Shown one piece after another: positions 38,501 through 48,800 of a stretch of DNA of 64,000 nt. The position numbers and the translations under genes were made by a program. Position 1 is the stretch's first letter. The number at the start of each line of letters is the position of its first letter. Below the pieces are notes generated by a model that was not told the origin of the DNA, searched no databases, and worked only from the letters and a program-made list of their open reading frames with translations. This stretch comes from Bog-950 sp044228435 (GTDB lineage: Bacteria > Bacteroidota > Bacteroidia > Chitinophagales > LD1), in contig JBGAUW010000018.1 of assembly GCA_044228435.1 (NCBI GenBank), forward strand, positions 1 to 64,000, given 5' to 3'.

Positions 38501-39156
38501 CCACCATCCAGGTTAGCTATATCCTGCGAAGCTTCAAAAGTACTCCACAGGTAAGTATAAGGGCCTGTGCCGCCGCTTACAGTAAGGTCAGCCGAACCGT
38601 TGCTGGCTCCGTTGCAGGTTACATCGGTGCCTACTACTGACGATACGATTGCGTTTGGTTCAGTAATAGTGTACGAAGCTGAAGTAGAACATCCGTTAGC
38701 ATCGGTAATTACTACCGTGTAAGTGCCGCCGCTTAAGCCGTTAATATCTTCTGTGGTCTGGCCATTAGGGCTCCAGTTAAAGCTGTATGGGAACACACCG
38801 CCCTGAACCGTAATATCTACCGAGCCATTAGCACCGCCTGCACAACCTACGTTGGTAGTTGTTGCATTCAATACTAAACCTGCCGGTTGGGTAATGGTGT
38901 AAGTAGCAGTGGCTGTGCAGCTGTTAGCATCGCTTACGGTTACTACATAAGTGCCTGCTGTTAAGCCGGTCTGATCTTCTGTAGCAGGTAAACCACCACT
39001 CCATGCAAAGCTGTATGCGCCGGTGCCGCCAGTTACAGTTAAATCTATTGCACCTGTTGCTGCGCCGTTGCACAATACATTGGTTACTGAAGATGCGATT
39101 ACTAATGCAGCAGGTTCGCTGATTAATACTGAATCTCTTCTCGCAACCGTTTGCAT
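35599..39156 (-). CDS. SprB-repeat T9SS type B adhesin, C-terminal part
   Basis: 1,185 residues as an open frame, but its first codon is only an internal Met (MQTVARRDSV) and there is no signal peptide. About 13 SprB-type repeats of roughly 75 residues (TNVxCNGxxNGxxDLTVxGG ... ITxP) are followed by SAFTPNNDGLNDRFAFDILG and the WGQEVYGDANQPNG to TRGTVSIMR tail. That tail is the gliding-motility-associated T9SS type B sorting domain, which directs export across the outer membrane and attachment. The frame is the same as that of the 39370-45780 gene (starts differ by 6,624 = 3 x 2,208 bp). The break between them lies in a patch of compensating indels, so both are most likely one 10,182-bp gene encoding about 3,393 residues. 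A strong terminator follows. Confidence 0.8.
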   Translation of the reverse strand: MQTVARRDSVLISEPAALVIASSVTNVLCNGAATGAIDLTVTGGTGAYSFAWSGGLPATEDQTGLTAGTYVVTVSDANSCTATATYTITQPAGLVLNATTTNVGCAGGANGSVDITVQGGVFPYSFNWSPNGQTTEDINGLSGGTYTVVITDANGCSTSASYTITEPNAIVSSVVGTDVTCNGASNGSADLTVSGGTGPYTYLWSTFEASQDIANLDGGLYYVIITDANGCEKRDSVLINEPTAIVASTSVTNVLCNGGSTGVIDLTVTGGSGAYTFAWSGNLPATEDQSGVAAGTYTVTITDGNSCTATASATITQPALLSLTGLVTNVSCAGGNDGQINTTVVGGTLPYTFVWSNGPNTEDVQTLTAGTYSVVVTDANGCSTSASYTITEPTPIVSSIVGTNVTCQGANNGTADLTVSGGTAPYTYFWSNFQASQDVNGLDGGIYFVVITDANGCTHRDSVVISEPSQLVLSTAVTQISCFNANDGAIDLTVTGGTQPYQYAWSNNLTTEDISGLSGNTYSVVVTDDNGCTATIAALIINPANIGTNVVTHNPLCNGDTNGRIDLITTGGTPNYSFLWSNGATTEDINNIGAGVYSITITDARGCVHTDSFTIVEPGPLFTSGFIKNVTCFGFKDGCVDITAYGGTLPYQYLWSTGQSTEDICGLSGGLPLVTVTDFNGCSVVSSYQVFEPALLTLDVTATNVSCFNGTNGTATALPAGGTTPYEYLWDDFASDSLRTGLPAGRVVLLLTDSNGCHVLDSAIITQPTEVAITGLVNNAACFNAATGGVDITVTGGTPAYTYFWSSGATTEDLTAVAAGPYTVTVTDANLCNKSATFTVTQPMAINLTLLSNKPACNGANNGSLSVVAVQGVTPYTYAWSDGQTTATAADLAAGAYSVTVNDANGCSATIADTLTAPQAITVTTNVQGSKCFNTSTGVVTATVTGGRAPYVYQLNGASQPTNVFAGLAAGNYILLVTDANGCQGTSAFTITSPGQISVDLTVAEQIILTGMKTQLSATATSDKAIIGYAWQPSAAIDFSGCGDTANCSNPYAAPLSSTIFTVTVMNEDSCTATDTITVYVDNELSEFIPSAFTPNNDGLNDRFAFDILGATNLDIKIFNRWGQEVYGDANQPNGLGAGIGWDGNVDGKPAPNDTYIWQLKVTYFGGDPSRESTKETRGTVSIMR

Positions 39157-40702
39157 CTTTAATGATTACATAGTATAAGCCTCCGCCAATGTTGGCTAAG
39201 TCTTGTGTTGCCTGGAAGTTACTCCACAGGTAAGTATAAGGCCTGTGCCGCCGCTTACAGTAAGGTCTGCCGAACCGTTGCTGGCTCCGTTGCAGGTTAC
39301 ATCGGTGCCTGCTACTGATGAAGTGATAGCAGCTGGCTCAGTAATTACAAAACTGAAGTAGAACAAGTGTTAGCATCGGTAACAGTTACTGAATAGGTAA
39401 GTGCCGCCGCTAAGGCCGCTTAAGTCTTCGGTAGTTTGTCCGTTAGGGCTCCAGTTGAATATATAAGGAACAACACCACCGCTAACTGTAAGATTAACAG
39501 TTCCATTGCTTCCGCCGTTGCAGCCAACATTTGTAGATACACCCGAAACAACAAGAGCAACTGGTTGTGTAATAGTATATGAAGCAGTTGCTGTGCAGCT
39601 GTTAGCATCGCTTACGGTTACTACATAAGTGCCTGCGGTTAAGCCGGTCTGATCTTCTGTAGCAGGTAGGCCACCGCTCCATGCAAAGCTGTATGCGCCG
39701 GTGCCGCCAGTTACAGTAAGGTCTATTGCACCTGTTGCTGCGCCGTTGCACAATACATTGGTTACTGAAGAGGCGATTACTAATGCAGCAGGTTCGCTGA
39801 TTAATACTGAATCTCTCTTCTCGCAGCCATTCGCGTCTTTTATTACTACATAGTATAAGCCTCCGCCAATGTTGGCTAAATCTTGTGTTGCCTGGAAGTT
39901 ACTCCACAGGTAAGTATAAGGGCCTGTGCCGCCGCTTACAGTAAGGTCTGCCGAACCGTTGCTGGCTCCGTTGCAGGTTACATCGGTGCCTACTACTGAC
40001 GATACGATTGCGCTTGGTTCAGTAATAGTGTACGAAGCCGAAGTAGAACATCCGTTAGCATCGGTAATTACTACCGTGTAAGTGCCGCCGCTTAAGCCGT
40101 TAATATCTTCTGTGGTCTGGCCATTAGGGCTCCAGTTAAAGCTGTATGGGAACACACCGCCCTGAACCGTAATATCTACCGAGCCATTAGCACCGCCTGC
40201 ACAACCTACGTTGGTAGTTGTTGCATTCAATACTAAACCTGCCGGTTGGGTAATGGTGTAAGTAGCAGTGGCTGTGCAGCTGTTAGCATCGCTTACGGTT
40301 ACTACATAAGTGCCTGCTGTTAAGCCGGTCTGATCTTCTGTAGCAGGTAAACCACCACTCCATGCAAAGCTGTATGCGCCGGTGCCGCCAGTTACAGTTA
40401 AATCTATTGCACCTGTTGCTGCGCCGTTGCACAATACATTGGTTACTGAAGATGCGATTACTAATGCAGCAGGTTCGCTGATTAATACTGAATCTCTCTT
40501 CTCGCAACCGTTTGCATCTTTAATGATTACATAGTATAAGCCTCCGCCAATGTTGGCTAAGTCTTGTGTTGCCTGGAAGTTACTCCACAGGTAAGTATAA
40601 GGGCCTGTGCCGCCGCTTACAGTAAGGTCTGCCGAACCATTGCTGGCTCCGTTGCAGGTTACATCGGTGCCTGCTACTGATGAAGTGATAGCAGCTGGCT
40701 CA
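38641..40702 (-). repeat. Near-identical direct repeat pair, about 700 bp each, 1,359 bp apart
   Basis: The segment from 38641 to about 39339 matches the segment from 40000 to about 40701 with very few substitutions. The offset is 1,359 bp (453 codons, six SprB repeats). The offset changes to 1,361 at 39141 and 1,362 at 39241, which pinpoints a 2-base and a 1-base deletion in the left copy. Confidence 0.85.
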
Positions 40703-43700
40703 GTAATTACAAAACTAGCGGTACCACTACAAGTGTTAGCATCGGTAACAGTTACTGAATAGGTATTAGCGCTAAGGCCGCTTAAGTCTTCGGTAGTTTG
40801 TCCGTTAGGGCTCCAGTTGAATACGTAAGGAGCAACACCACCGTTAACTGTAAGATTAACAGTTCCGTTGCTTCCGCCGTTGCAGCTAACATTTGTAGAT
40901 ACACCCGAAACAACAAGAGCAACTGGTTGTGTAATAGTATATGAAGCAGAAGCCGTGCAGAAGTTAGCATCTGTAACAGTTACCGTATAGGTGCCTGCGG
41001 TAAGACTGGCTTGATCTTCAGTTGCAGGTAAACCACCGCTCCATGCAAAGCTATACTGGCCCGCGCCACCTGTTACAGTTAAATCTACAGAACCTGTAGT
41101 TCCACCGTTGCACGAAATATTGGTAACATTTCCATTAATAACCAGTTGAGCAGGTTGAGTAATGGTAACCGCGGTAATAGTTTGACAGCTTTTTGTATCA
41201 GTTACTATTACAGTATAAGTTCCGGCCGTTAAACCTGTTAAATCTTCGGTGCTTGCAAAATTGCTCCATAAATAAGTGTAGCCGAGGTTGCCACCGGTTA
41301 CAGTTAAATCGGCCGCGCCGTTATTACCACCAAAGCAGCTAACGTCAGTTCCTTGTATTGAAGCAACCAATGCAGCAGGCTCTGCTACAGTAGCATTACC
41401 GGTAAAGCTACATCCGTTAGCATCTTGTGCAGTAACAGAATAGGTATTAGGTCCAAGGCCCGTGATATCTTCAGTAGTAGCGCCACCCGGAGCCCATGTA
41501 TAAATATAAGGTAAAGTTCCGCCGGTTAAAGTAAGATTAACGCTGCCGTTATTTGCGCCGTTACAGGTTACATCGGTAGCAACCAACGAACCGCCCAATG
41601 CCTGCGTAGGCTGTGTAAGTGTAAAGCTTGCGCTTGCGGTGCACACAAAGTCGTCTACCACAGTTACAGTATACGTGCCAGCGTTTAACCCGGTTTGGTC
41701 TTCAGTTGCAGGTAAGCCATTGCTCCACTGATAAACATATACCGGTGTTCCACCAGTTACTGTTACATCAATAGCACCACTGGTGTTTCCAAAACAGCCC
41801 AGGTTAGTTACTGTGCCCGACACCACAAGGGCTGCCGGCTGTGTAATAACCACCGTGCGAGAAGCGGTGCAGCTATTGGCATCGGTAACTACTACGGTGT
41901 ATGAACCTGCACCTATACCGTTCAGGTCTTCGGTAGTATATCCACCATTAGCCCAGAAATAAGTGTATGGCCCTGTGCCGTTAGATACCGTTAAATCAAT
42001 TGAACCATTTGTAAATCCATTACACGTAACGTTGGCCGAAGATGCGCTGGTAGTTAACTGTAAAGGCTCGGTAATTGTTTGCGAAGCTGTTTGGGTACAA
42101 CCGTTATTGTCGGTTACAGTTAATGAGTAAGTATTTGCTTTAAGGCCCGATAAATCTTCGGTAGTTGCGCCATTGCTCCAGTTAAAGTTGTAAGGAGGAA
42201 CACCACCATTTACCGATACATTAATTGAACCCGATGAATCGTTAAAGCATCTTAAGTTAGTATATGAAGCTACATTTAGGAATAAGGCAATTGGCTGGGT
42301 AATAGTTGCACCAACCGATGCATTACAGCCATTGGCATCCAATACAGCTACATTGTATGTGCCGGCAACAAGCCCGGTTATATCCTGGGTAGTGGCACTA
42401 TTGCTCCAAAGGTAACTGAAAGGAGCTGTTCCGCCATTTACCGAAATATAGATGGCACCGGTACCACCGCCATTACAAGCAATGTTTGTAATAGAATCAA
42501 TTTGTGCTTGCAGTTGTGCCGGTTGGGTAATAGTTACCGGAACAAAAGCTGAGCAACCTTTCGAATCACGGATGGTAACAATATAGTTACCGGCTGTCAA
42601 TCCTGTAAAGGTATAAGTAATACCACCCGGTTGGAAGGTAACACCATTTATAGAGTAAGAGTAAGGGCTTACACCGAATGAATCAATTTGAACAGTTACC
42701 GCACCGTTTCCGCCGCTAAAGCACGAAACATTGGTTTGCGATTGAATACTGCCGGTTATACCATAAGAGTTATCAATAGTATCGCTGGTAGAAAAACCAC
42801 AACCATTAGCATCTGTAGTCAAAACAGTATAAACACCGCTCGAAAGACCAGAGAACACATTGCCTACCTGCGATGGGCCACCATTCAAAGAATATGCGTA
42901 AGCGCCAAAACCGCCGGTAGCAGTAACGGTAATTTTACCGTCAAAAACGTTTGAACAGCTTGCATCAACAACCGCTGTGGTATGTGTAAGCACTGGTGGC
43001 TCTGTAACAAGAACCGGGTTAGTAGGGTAAGTAGTTGAGCAGGCTGCTGCATCGGTAATTACAAGGTTGTAACTACCCGCAGTTAAACCTGTAAATACAT
43101 TGCTTCCCTGGAAAGTGCTGCCATTATCATTAGAATAGGTTAAAGGATTATTAGCAGTTGATGCGCTAACAGTGATAGTACCGGTGTTTCCACCGTTGCA
43201 TAATACTGCAGTTACTACCGGCTGTGCGCTAAATATAGGATACTGATTTACCGTAATAGTTGTTGATGCCGCTGCCGAACAGTTGTTGCTGTTAGTTACA
43301 GTAACAGTGTAGGTAGTAGTAGCCGTAGGGGCTACATTTTTTACCTGGCCCGATCCCAGTGCATTGTTCCATGCATAGTTGGTAAAGCCGGCGCTACCTG
43401 TTAATGTAACTGCAGCTGCACTACATATGATACCATCGTTATTAGCTACGCCCGAAGTTTCAGCAACACCAATAGTAGGGGTTGGCAGCGGGTTAACTGT
43501 AATGGTTGCAGATGCAGCGGCCGAACAGTTATTTACGGTGGTAACTGTTACCGAATAACTGGTGGTGCCGGTTGGTGCCACCACGTTTACCTGCTGCGAA
43601 GGCAAGCTATTGTTCCAGGCATAGCTAAGCTGTGCACTTGGGTTAGCTGTTAATGTAACATTATCGCCGCTACAGGTAGTGCCATCATTGCTACTATTGC

Positions 43701-45780
43701 CCGAACTTTCAACTACAGAAATTGTAGTTGCCGGCAAAGGATTTACTGTAATAGTAGCAGATACCGTATTAGAACAAGCGTTGCCATTGGTAACCGTTAC
43801 TGTATAAACGGTAGTTCCGGTAGGAGCCACATTTTGCACCTGTGCTGCACCTAAACCTCCGCTCCATGAATAAGTAAGGCCACCCGGATTTGCCGTAAGC
43901 GTAACATTATCGCCGCTACAAGTTGTTCCATCGTTATTTACATTGCCCGAACTTTCAACTACAGAAATTGTAGGTGTTGGCAGCGGATTAACCGTAATAG
44001 TTGTGGTTGCAACCGCAGTACAACTGCTCGAATTGGTTACAGTTACACTATAAGTAGTGGTGCCGGTTGGATTAACCGTTTGGTTCTGTCCGTTCGGCAG
44101 GCCGTTATTCCATACATAGCTGGTCATACCTGCAGGGTTAGCAGTAAGAGAAACTGCATCTCCGGAGCAGGTTACACCATCATTGGCAGTTGTGCCCGAA
44201 GCCTCGGTTACAGTTATAGTAGCTCCCGGAACGCTGCTTACCGAAGCGCTGGTTGAAACGCTGGTACTTACACAGCCGCTTGTGCTATTTCTGCTACGGA
44301 TAAATATATTAGTAGTAGTGCCCGAAGGAACGTTAACAGTAATAGTTGTTGGGCTGGTAGCTACAGTACTGCCGGTAAATCCACCGTTAGTTGCCCATTC
44401 AATTTGATCGCCTCCAAACCCTGAAGAAACACTGGTAAAAGCAAATGTTTGGGTAGAACCCGAACAGGTGCTTTGTGCCGCAGGTGCTACCGGAGCTGCC
44501 GGCACAGGATTAACTGTAGCCGTACTGTTTACAGATGTACTTACACAGCCGGTTGCACTTGCACGACTGCGGAAATAAACAGTGGTAGTAGAGCCGGATG
44601 ATACTGAAACAGAAACTGTGGCCGGGCTGGCTGTGATAGTGCTGCCAGTGAATGAAGAGTTAGTAGCCCACTCAATCTGGTTACCGCCCGAGCCCGCTGA
44701 AATGGCCGGGAAAGTAAGTGTTTGGCTACTGTTTGAACATACGGCCTGCGCCGTAGGCGCGGTAGGTGCAGTTGGATTTGCATTAACAGTAGCGGTAGTA
44801 TTTACTGAGGTGCTCACGCATCCACTAGAACTATTCCTGCTACGCATATAAACTGTAGTAGTAGTACCAACTGCCACATTTACTGTTATAGTAGCGGGGC
44901 TGGCAACTGTGGTGCTTCCTGTAAACGAGCTGTTAGTGGCCCATTCTATTTGATCGCCGTTGGCACCGGCAGTTACACTGTTAAAACTGATATTTTGTGC
45001 CGACGAAGCACAAACTGTTTGTGCTGTTGGTGCTGTTGGTGGAGATGGTGTGGTATTTACTGTTATTGTAGTTCCTGCGCTGGCCGTTCCCCAACAGCCT
45101 GTTCCCGATTGTGGGCGAACATAATAAGTTGTAGTGCTGGAAGGAGATACTGTAAGTGTTGAACCCGAGCCAATGCTGGTGCTGGTTCCTGTTGACGATG
45201 TTTGCCAGTAGTATGTTAAGCCTGTTGGTGGAGTGCTGTTACGGTTCAAGGTAACGTTAGTTCCTGCTCCCGAGCAAATGCTGGTACCACCGGTGGGGTT
45301 ACCACTTGGTGCGGCCGGCCCATTTTCGCGGTAATCTAACACGTGCGAAATACCAGTATGTTGTTGACAGTTAAACTCGTTCAACACCAATATGTAGTTA
45401 CCGCTTGTTGCGTTAGTGTTTGTCCAGGTTATTGACGCCCGGGTAGTATTACAAATCGGCCCGTTATCATCATTATAAGCCTGAGAAACCCATGCGCTAC
45501 CGTTAAACCAGTAAACTGTTAACTGGGTATTGGAACCATCGTTACAGGTACTAAAGGTATAGCTAGAACCCTGCGTTCCGTTAAAATAGGTATATGTGCC
45601 GCTACCAACCGAAGAACTACTTGAAAAAGTTCCACATGGAGGCGTGCCCAGGGTTAGCTGACTGGATTGTCCGCTCCAGGTACATTGGGCATTAGCAGAA
45701 TAAATTGAGAGAATCATAAAGGCAATGGCAAAAAAACTCTTTGCCAAAGCATTTGTGCCAGGGAGCATATGCTTTTTCAT
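39370..45780 (-). CDS. SprB-repeat T9SS adhesin, N-terminal part
   Basis: 2,136 residues as an open frame. The signal peptide (ALAKSFFAIAFMILSIYSANA) is followed by an N-terminal region CTWSGQSSQLTLGTPPCGTF with GNYILVLNEFNCQQH (about 20-150). Next come four Ig-like CHU modules (PTAPTAQ...SSFTGST...CVSTSVN), about five modules of the type SVVESSGNVNNDGTTCSGD, then some 17 SprB repeats. The frame ends abruptly in non-family sequence (YLFSNCYRC) at 39370 because of a frameshift near 39395. The natural continuation is the 35599-39156 part. SprB repeats occur in the large surface adhesin used for gliding in Flavobacterium. Here the protein is probably a cell-surface adhesin secreted by T9SS. Gliding genes themselves are not in the window. 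Confidence 0.83.
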   Translation of the reverse strand: MKKHMLPGTNALAKSFFAIAFMILSIYSANAQCTWSGQSSQLTLGTPPCGTFSSSSSVGSGTYTYFNGTQGSSYTFSTCNDGSNTQLTVYWFNGSAWVSQAYNDDNGPICNTTRASITWTNTNATSGNYILVLNEFNCQQHTGISHVLDYRENGPAAPSGNPTGGTSICSGAGTNVTLNRNSTPPTGLTYYWQTSSTGTSTSIGSGSTLTVSPSSTTTYYVRPQSGTGCWGTASAGTTITVNTTPSPPTAPTAQTVCASSAQNISFNSVTAGANGDQIEWATNSSFTGSTTVASPATITVNVAVGTTTTVYMRSRNSSSGCVSTSVNTTATVNANPTAPTAPTAQAVCSNSSQTLTFPAISAGSGGNQIEWATNSSFTGSTITASPATVSVSVSSGSTTTVYFRSRASATGCVSTSVNSTATVNPVPAAPVAPAAQSTCSGSTQTFAFTSVSSGFGGDQIEWATNGGFTGSTVATSPTTITVNVPSGTTTNIFIRSRNSTSGCVSTSVSTSASVSSVPGATITVTEASGTTANDGVTCSGDAVSLTANPAGMTSYVWNNGLPNGQNQTVNPTGTTTYSVTVTNSSSCTAVATTTITVNPLPTPTISVVESSGNVNNDGTTCSGDNVTLTANPGGLTYSWSGGLGAAQVQNVAPTGTTVYTVTVTNGNACSNTVSATITVNPLPATTISVVESSGNSSNDGTTCSGDNVTLTANPSAQLSYAWNNSLPSQQVNVVAPTGTTSYSVTVTTVNNCSAAASATITVNPLPTPTIGVAETSGVANNDGIICSAAAVTLTGSAGFTNYAWNNALGSGQVKNVAPTATTTYTVTVTNSNNCSAAASTTITVNQYPIFSAQPVVTAVLCNGGNTGTITVSASTANNPLTYSNDNGSTFQGSNVFTGLTAGSYNLVITDAAACSTTYPTNPVLVTEPPVLTHTTAVVDASCSNVFDGKITVTATGGFGAYAYSLNGGPSQVGNVFSGLSSGVYTVLTTDANGCGFSTSDTIDNSYGITGSIQSQTNVSCFSGGNGAVTVQIDSFGVSPYSYSINGVTFQPGGITYTFTGLTAGNYIVTIRDSKGCSAFVPVTITQPAQLQAQIDSITNIACNGGGTGAIYISVNGGTAPFSYLWSNSATTQDITGLVAGTYNVAVLDANGCNASVGATITQPIALFLNVASYTNLRCFNDSSGSINVSVNGGVPPYNFNWSNGATTEDLSGLKANTYSLTVTDNNGCTQTASQTITEPLQLTTSASSANVTCNGFTNGSIDLTVSNGTGPYTYFWANGGYTTEDLNGIGAGSYTVVVTDANSCTASRTVVITQPAALVVSGTVTNLGCFGNTSGAIDVTVTGGTPVYVYQWSNGLPATEDQTGLNAGTYTVTVVDDFVCTASASFTLTQPTQALGGSLVATDVTCNGANNGSVNLTLTGGTLPYIYTWAPGGATTEDITGLGPNTYSVTAQDANGCSFTGNATVAEPAALVASIQGTDVSCFGGNNGAADLTVTGGNLGYTYLWSNFASTEDLTGLTAGTYTVIVTDTKSCQTITAVTITQPAQLVINGNVTNISCNGGTTGSVDLTVTGGAGQYSFAWSGGLPATEDQASLTAGTYTVTVTDANFCTASASYTITQPVALVVSGVSTNVSCNGGSNGTVNLTVNGGVAPYVFNWSPNGQTTEDLSGLSANTYSVTVTDANTCSGTASFVITEPAAITSSVAGTDVTCNGASNGSADLTVSGGTGPYTYLWSNFQATQDLANIGGGLYYVIIKDANGCEKRDSVLISEPAALVIASSVTNVLCNGAATGAIDLTVTGGTGAYSFAWSGGLPATEDQTGLTAGTYVVTVSDANSCTATATYTITQPAGLVLNATTTNVGCAGGANGSVDITVQGGVFPYSFNWSPNGQTTEDINGLSGGTYTVVITDANGCSTSASYTITEPSAIVSSVVGTDVTCNGASNGSADLTVSGGTGPYTYLWSNFQATQDLANIGGGLYYVVIKDANGCEKRDSVLISEPAALVIASSVTNVLCNGAATGAIDLTVTGGTGAYSFAWSGGLPATEDQTGLTAGTYVVTVSDANSCTATASYTITQPVALVVSGVSTNVGCNGGSNGTVNLTVSGGVVPYIFNWSPNGQTTEDLSGLSGGTYLFSNCYRC

Positions 45781-45823
45781 AACTAAATTTTAAAATATAC
45801 TAGTGTGTCGTGTTTAAACCAAA

Positions 45824-45849
45824 AACCCCTTGCCGCTAAGCAAGGGGTT
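45824..45849 (-). terminator. Terminator of the 1,704-aa adhesin gene
   Basis: A perfect 10-bp stem, AACCCCTTGC/GCAAGGGGTT, with a 6-base loop lies 9 bp after the stop. Read on the minus strand it is followed by T-rich sequence (plus-strand AAAAA at 45821). Confidence 0.8.
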
Positions 45850-45858
45850 ATATTGTAA

Positions 45859-48800
45859 TTACTTCATTATCGTTATTGTTCCACTTCTTTCAACTTCTAA
45901 TCCTGCAAAATCAATTCCGGTAAAGTACTTCAATTTCATTTGCCAAACATAGGTATCAAATGGCGCTACTTTACCATCTACCATTCCATCCCATCCGTTA
46001 GTTCCTGTAAATCCGTTTGGCTGGCTCTTATTAGCATACACTTTATGTCCCCAACGGTCATAAATTTCAATGTCTACCGTTTCAACACCTAAAATGTCAA
46101 ATTCAAAACGGTCGTTCAATCCATCGCCGTTAGGCGTAAATGCCGATGCAACAAAGGCTGAAGGTTGAGCCTGAACACCTATTGTAACGGTATCTGAAGC
46201 ATAGCAAGAATCAGCATTCATAACGGTAACCGAGAACACAGTAGTGAAGTAAGGTTTTACATAAGGGTTAGGGCAATTAGCCGGGTCGCCGCAGTTGCTA
46301 AAGTCGAATATTGTATTGCCTGCCGAATCTGCAAGCGGGCTCCAGGTATAGTTAACTACCGGTAAGTTAGTCGTTGCGGTTAACTGGGTAGTCATACCTT
46401 GCAACAACTGAATTTGCGATGCAACTAAGTCCACAGTAAGTGGTGTAGGAGAAGTAATGCTGAAAGTTTTTGTTCCATCGCAACCGTTTACATCGGTAAC
46501 TACAATTACATAGTTGCCCGGTGCCAGGTTAGTGAAGGTGTTTGATGGTTGTGCAATTCCATTCAACTCATAAATATAAGGAGGCACTCCACCGGTAGCT
46601 GTTGCAGTTACAGTGCCGGTAGCCACGTTAGAACATTTAGAGTCTGTAGGCGTTGTAGTTACAACTATAGGCGTTGGGTTAGTTACGGTAGCCGATACAG
46701 TGCCCGAGCAACCGTTCACATCAGTAACAGTAAGTTCATAAACACCAGCTATAAGGTTGGTAGCTACAGCCCCACCCTGTGCAGGTGTAGTGTTCCAGTT
46801 ATAAACATAAGGTGCCGTTCCGCCGGTAACACTTACCGATACAAAGGCATTATTGCTGCCAAAGCAAGTAGGGTTACTTATAGAAGCCGTAGTATGTATG
46901 CCGCTAACTTCGCCAACAACAAACGTAGCTGTTTTAATACAACCTCTGCTATCGGTAACGGTTACTGTATAAGTTCCGGTAAGCAAGCCTGTTATCGACT
47001 GTGTAGTTTCACCATTAGACCATAAGAATGTATAGCCTGGTGTTCCTCCACCTACAGTTATCAAAATAGAACCTGTGTTAAATCCGTTGCAATACACATC
47101 CGTAACAACACCGGTAATTGTAATATCGGTTGGTTCATTTATTCTAATGCTATCAAAAGTATGGCACATGTTAGAGTCAACTAACTCAACAATGTATAAA
47201 CCAGCACACAAAGGCCCTTGTGTAGAATCAATAATAAAATTGCTCCACAAATATTCGTAAGGAGTAGTACCACCTGTTGGTATAGCCGATACAGTACCGT
47301 TGCAGCTGCCAAAGCACGAAACATCTGTTCCAACAGCCTGAACGCGCAACACAGCTGGTTCAATTACATCGTACTGCGATATGCCGGAACATCCATTAGC
47401 ATCTGTTACTGTTACCAGGTAGCTACCACCGTCTAAGCTTCCTATATCCTCTGTAGTAGGGCCCGAAGACCACTGGAATGAATAAGGTAATGTTCCGCCA
47501 TAAGCAGTAATATCAACAAAACCATCATCTTTTCCGTTACAGCTTACATTTTTAGTAAAGCCTGAAGTATAAATCGCCTTAGGTTCAATAAGTGTTGCCG
47601 AATCAACTTTTACACAGTTTTTAGAATCGGTAATAGTAACAATGTAAGTTCCTGCAGGTATACCTGTAAGGTCTTCAGTAGTTGGTCCGTAGTTCCATGC
47701 AAAAGTATAAGGATAAGAACCACCCGAAGGAATCAGATCTATAGCTCCGTTAGAATCAGCATAGCAAAGCGGGTTCTTAACTATAAAGCTGGTGTTAATC
47801 ATAGTAGGGTTAACAATAGTAACCTGTGTAGTTGCTGTGCAACCATTTGCATCGGTAACGGTTACCGAGTAGGTGTTGCCGTTAAGGCCGGTTAAATCTT
47901 CGGTTACATCACCATTCGGGCTCCATAAGTAAGTATAAGCCGGTGCTGGGCTAACCCCCGGTGTTCCACCGGTTACAGTAAGGTCTATAGCTCCATCGTT
48001 AGAGTTAAAGCAGCTTATTTGGGTAATAGCAGTAGTAAGAACCAGTTGGGTAGGTTCGCCAACTACAAAAGAAGTTCCTCTTTGGCAACCGTTATTATCG
48101 GTTACAATTACATTATAGGTTCCTCCGCTAAGGCCGTTAATATCTTCCGAGGTTTCGAAAGTAGACCATAAGTAAGTATAAGAAGGCGTACCACCCGATA
48201 CGGTAATATCAATTGAACCATTTGCAGCACCATAGCAGGTTGCATCTGTTACAACACCTGTAACTACTAAAGGAGTAGGCTCGTTGATCACCTGCGATAT
48301 AGTTGCTGTGCATCCATTACCATCGGTAACGGTAGCCGTGTAGGTTCCTAATATCAGGTCGCTAATGTCTTCTGTGTTGTCACCACTGCTCCATGCATAG
48401 CTATATGGAGGGATACCACCATTTGCAGTTATATCAATTGCGCCCGATGAATCACCATTGCACAATAAATCGTTGTAAGAAGCTATATTAAGGAATAGAG
48501 GAAGCGGCTCAGTAACAGTTGCACCTGCAGTAGCAAAACAGCCTCTGCTATCGGTAACTGTAACATTGTATACACCCGCTACCAATCCGGTAGTATCTTC
48601 TGTTCCACCACCACCAGGGCTCCACAGGTAAGTAAATCCACCAGGATTTCCGCCAGTTGCAGAAATATAAATTGCACCGGTAGCAGTACCGTTACATGCT
48701 ACATTATCTACTGAATCAATTGAAACTAAAATTGGAGCAGGAGGGGCGATAGTTACATTAACTGTTTCGGTGCAACCTTTTGAATCGCGACCAATAACAA

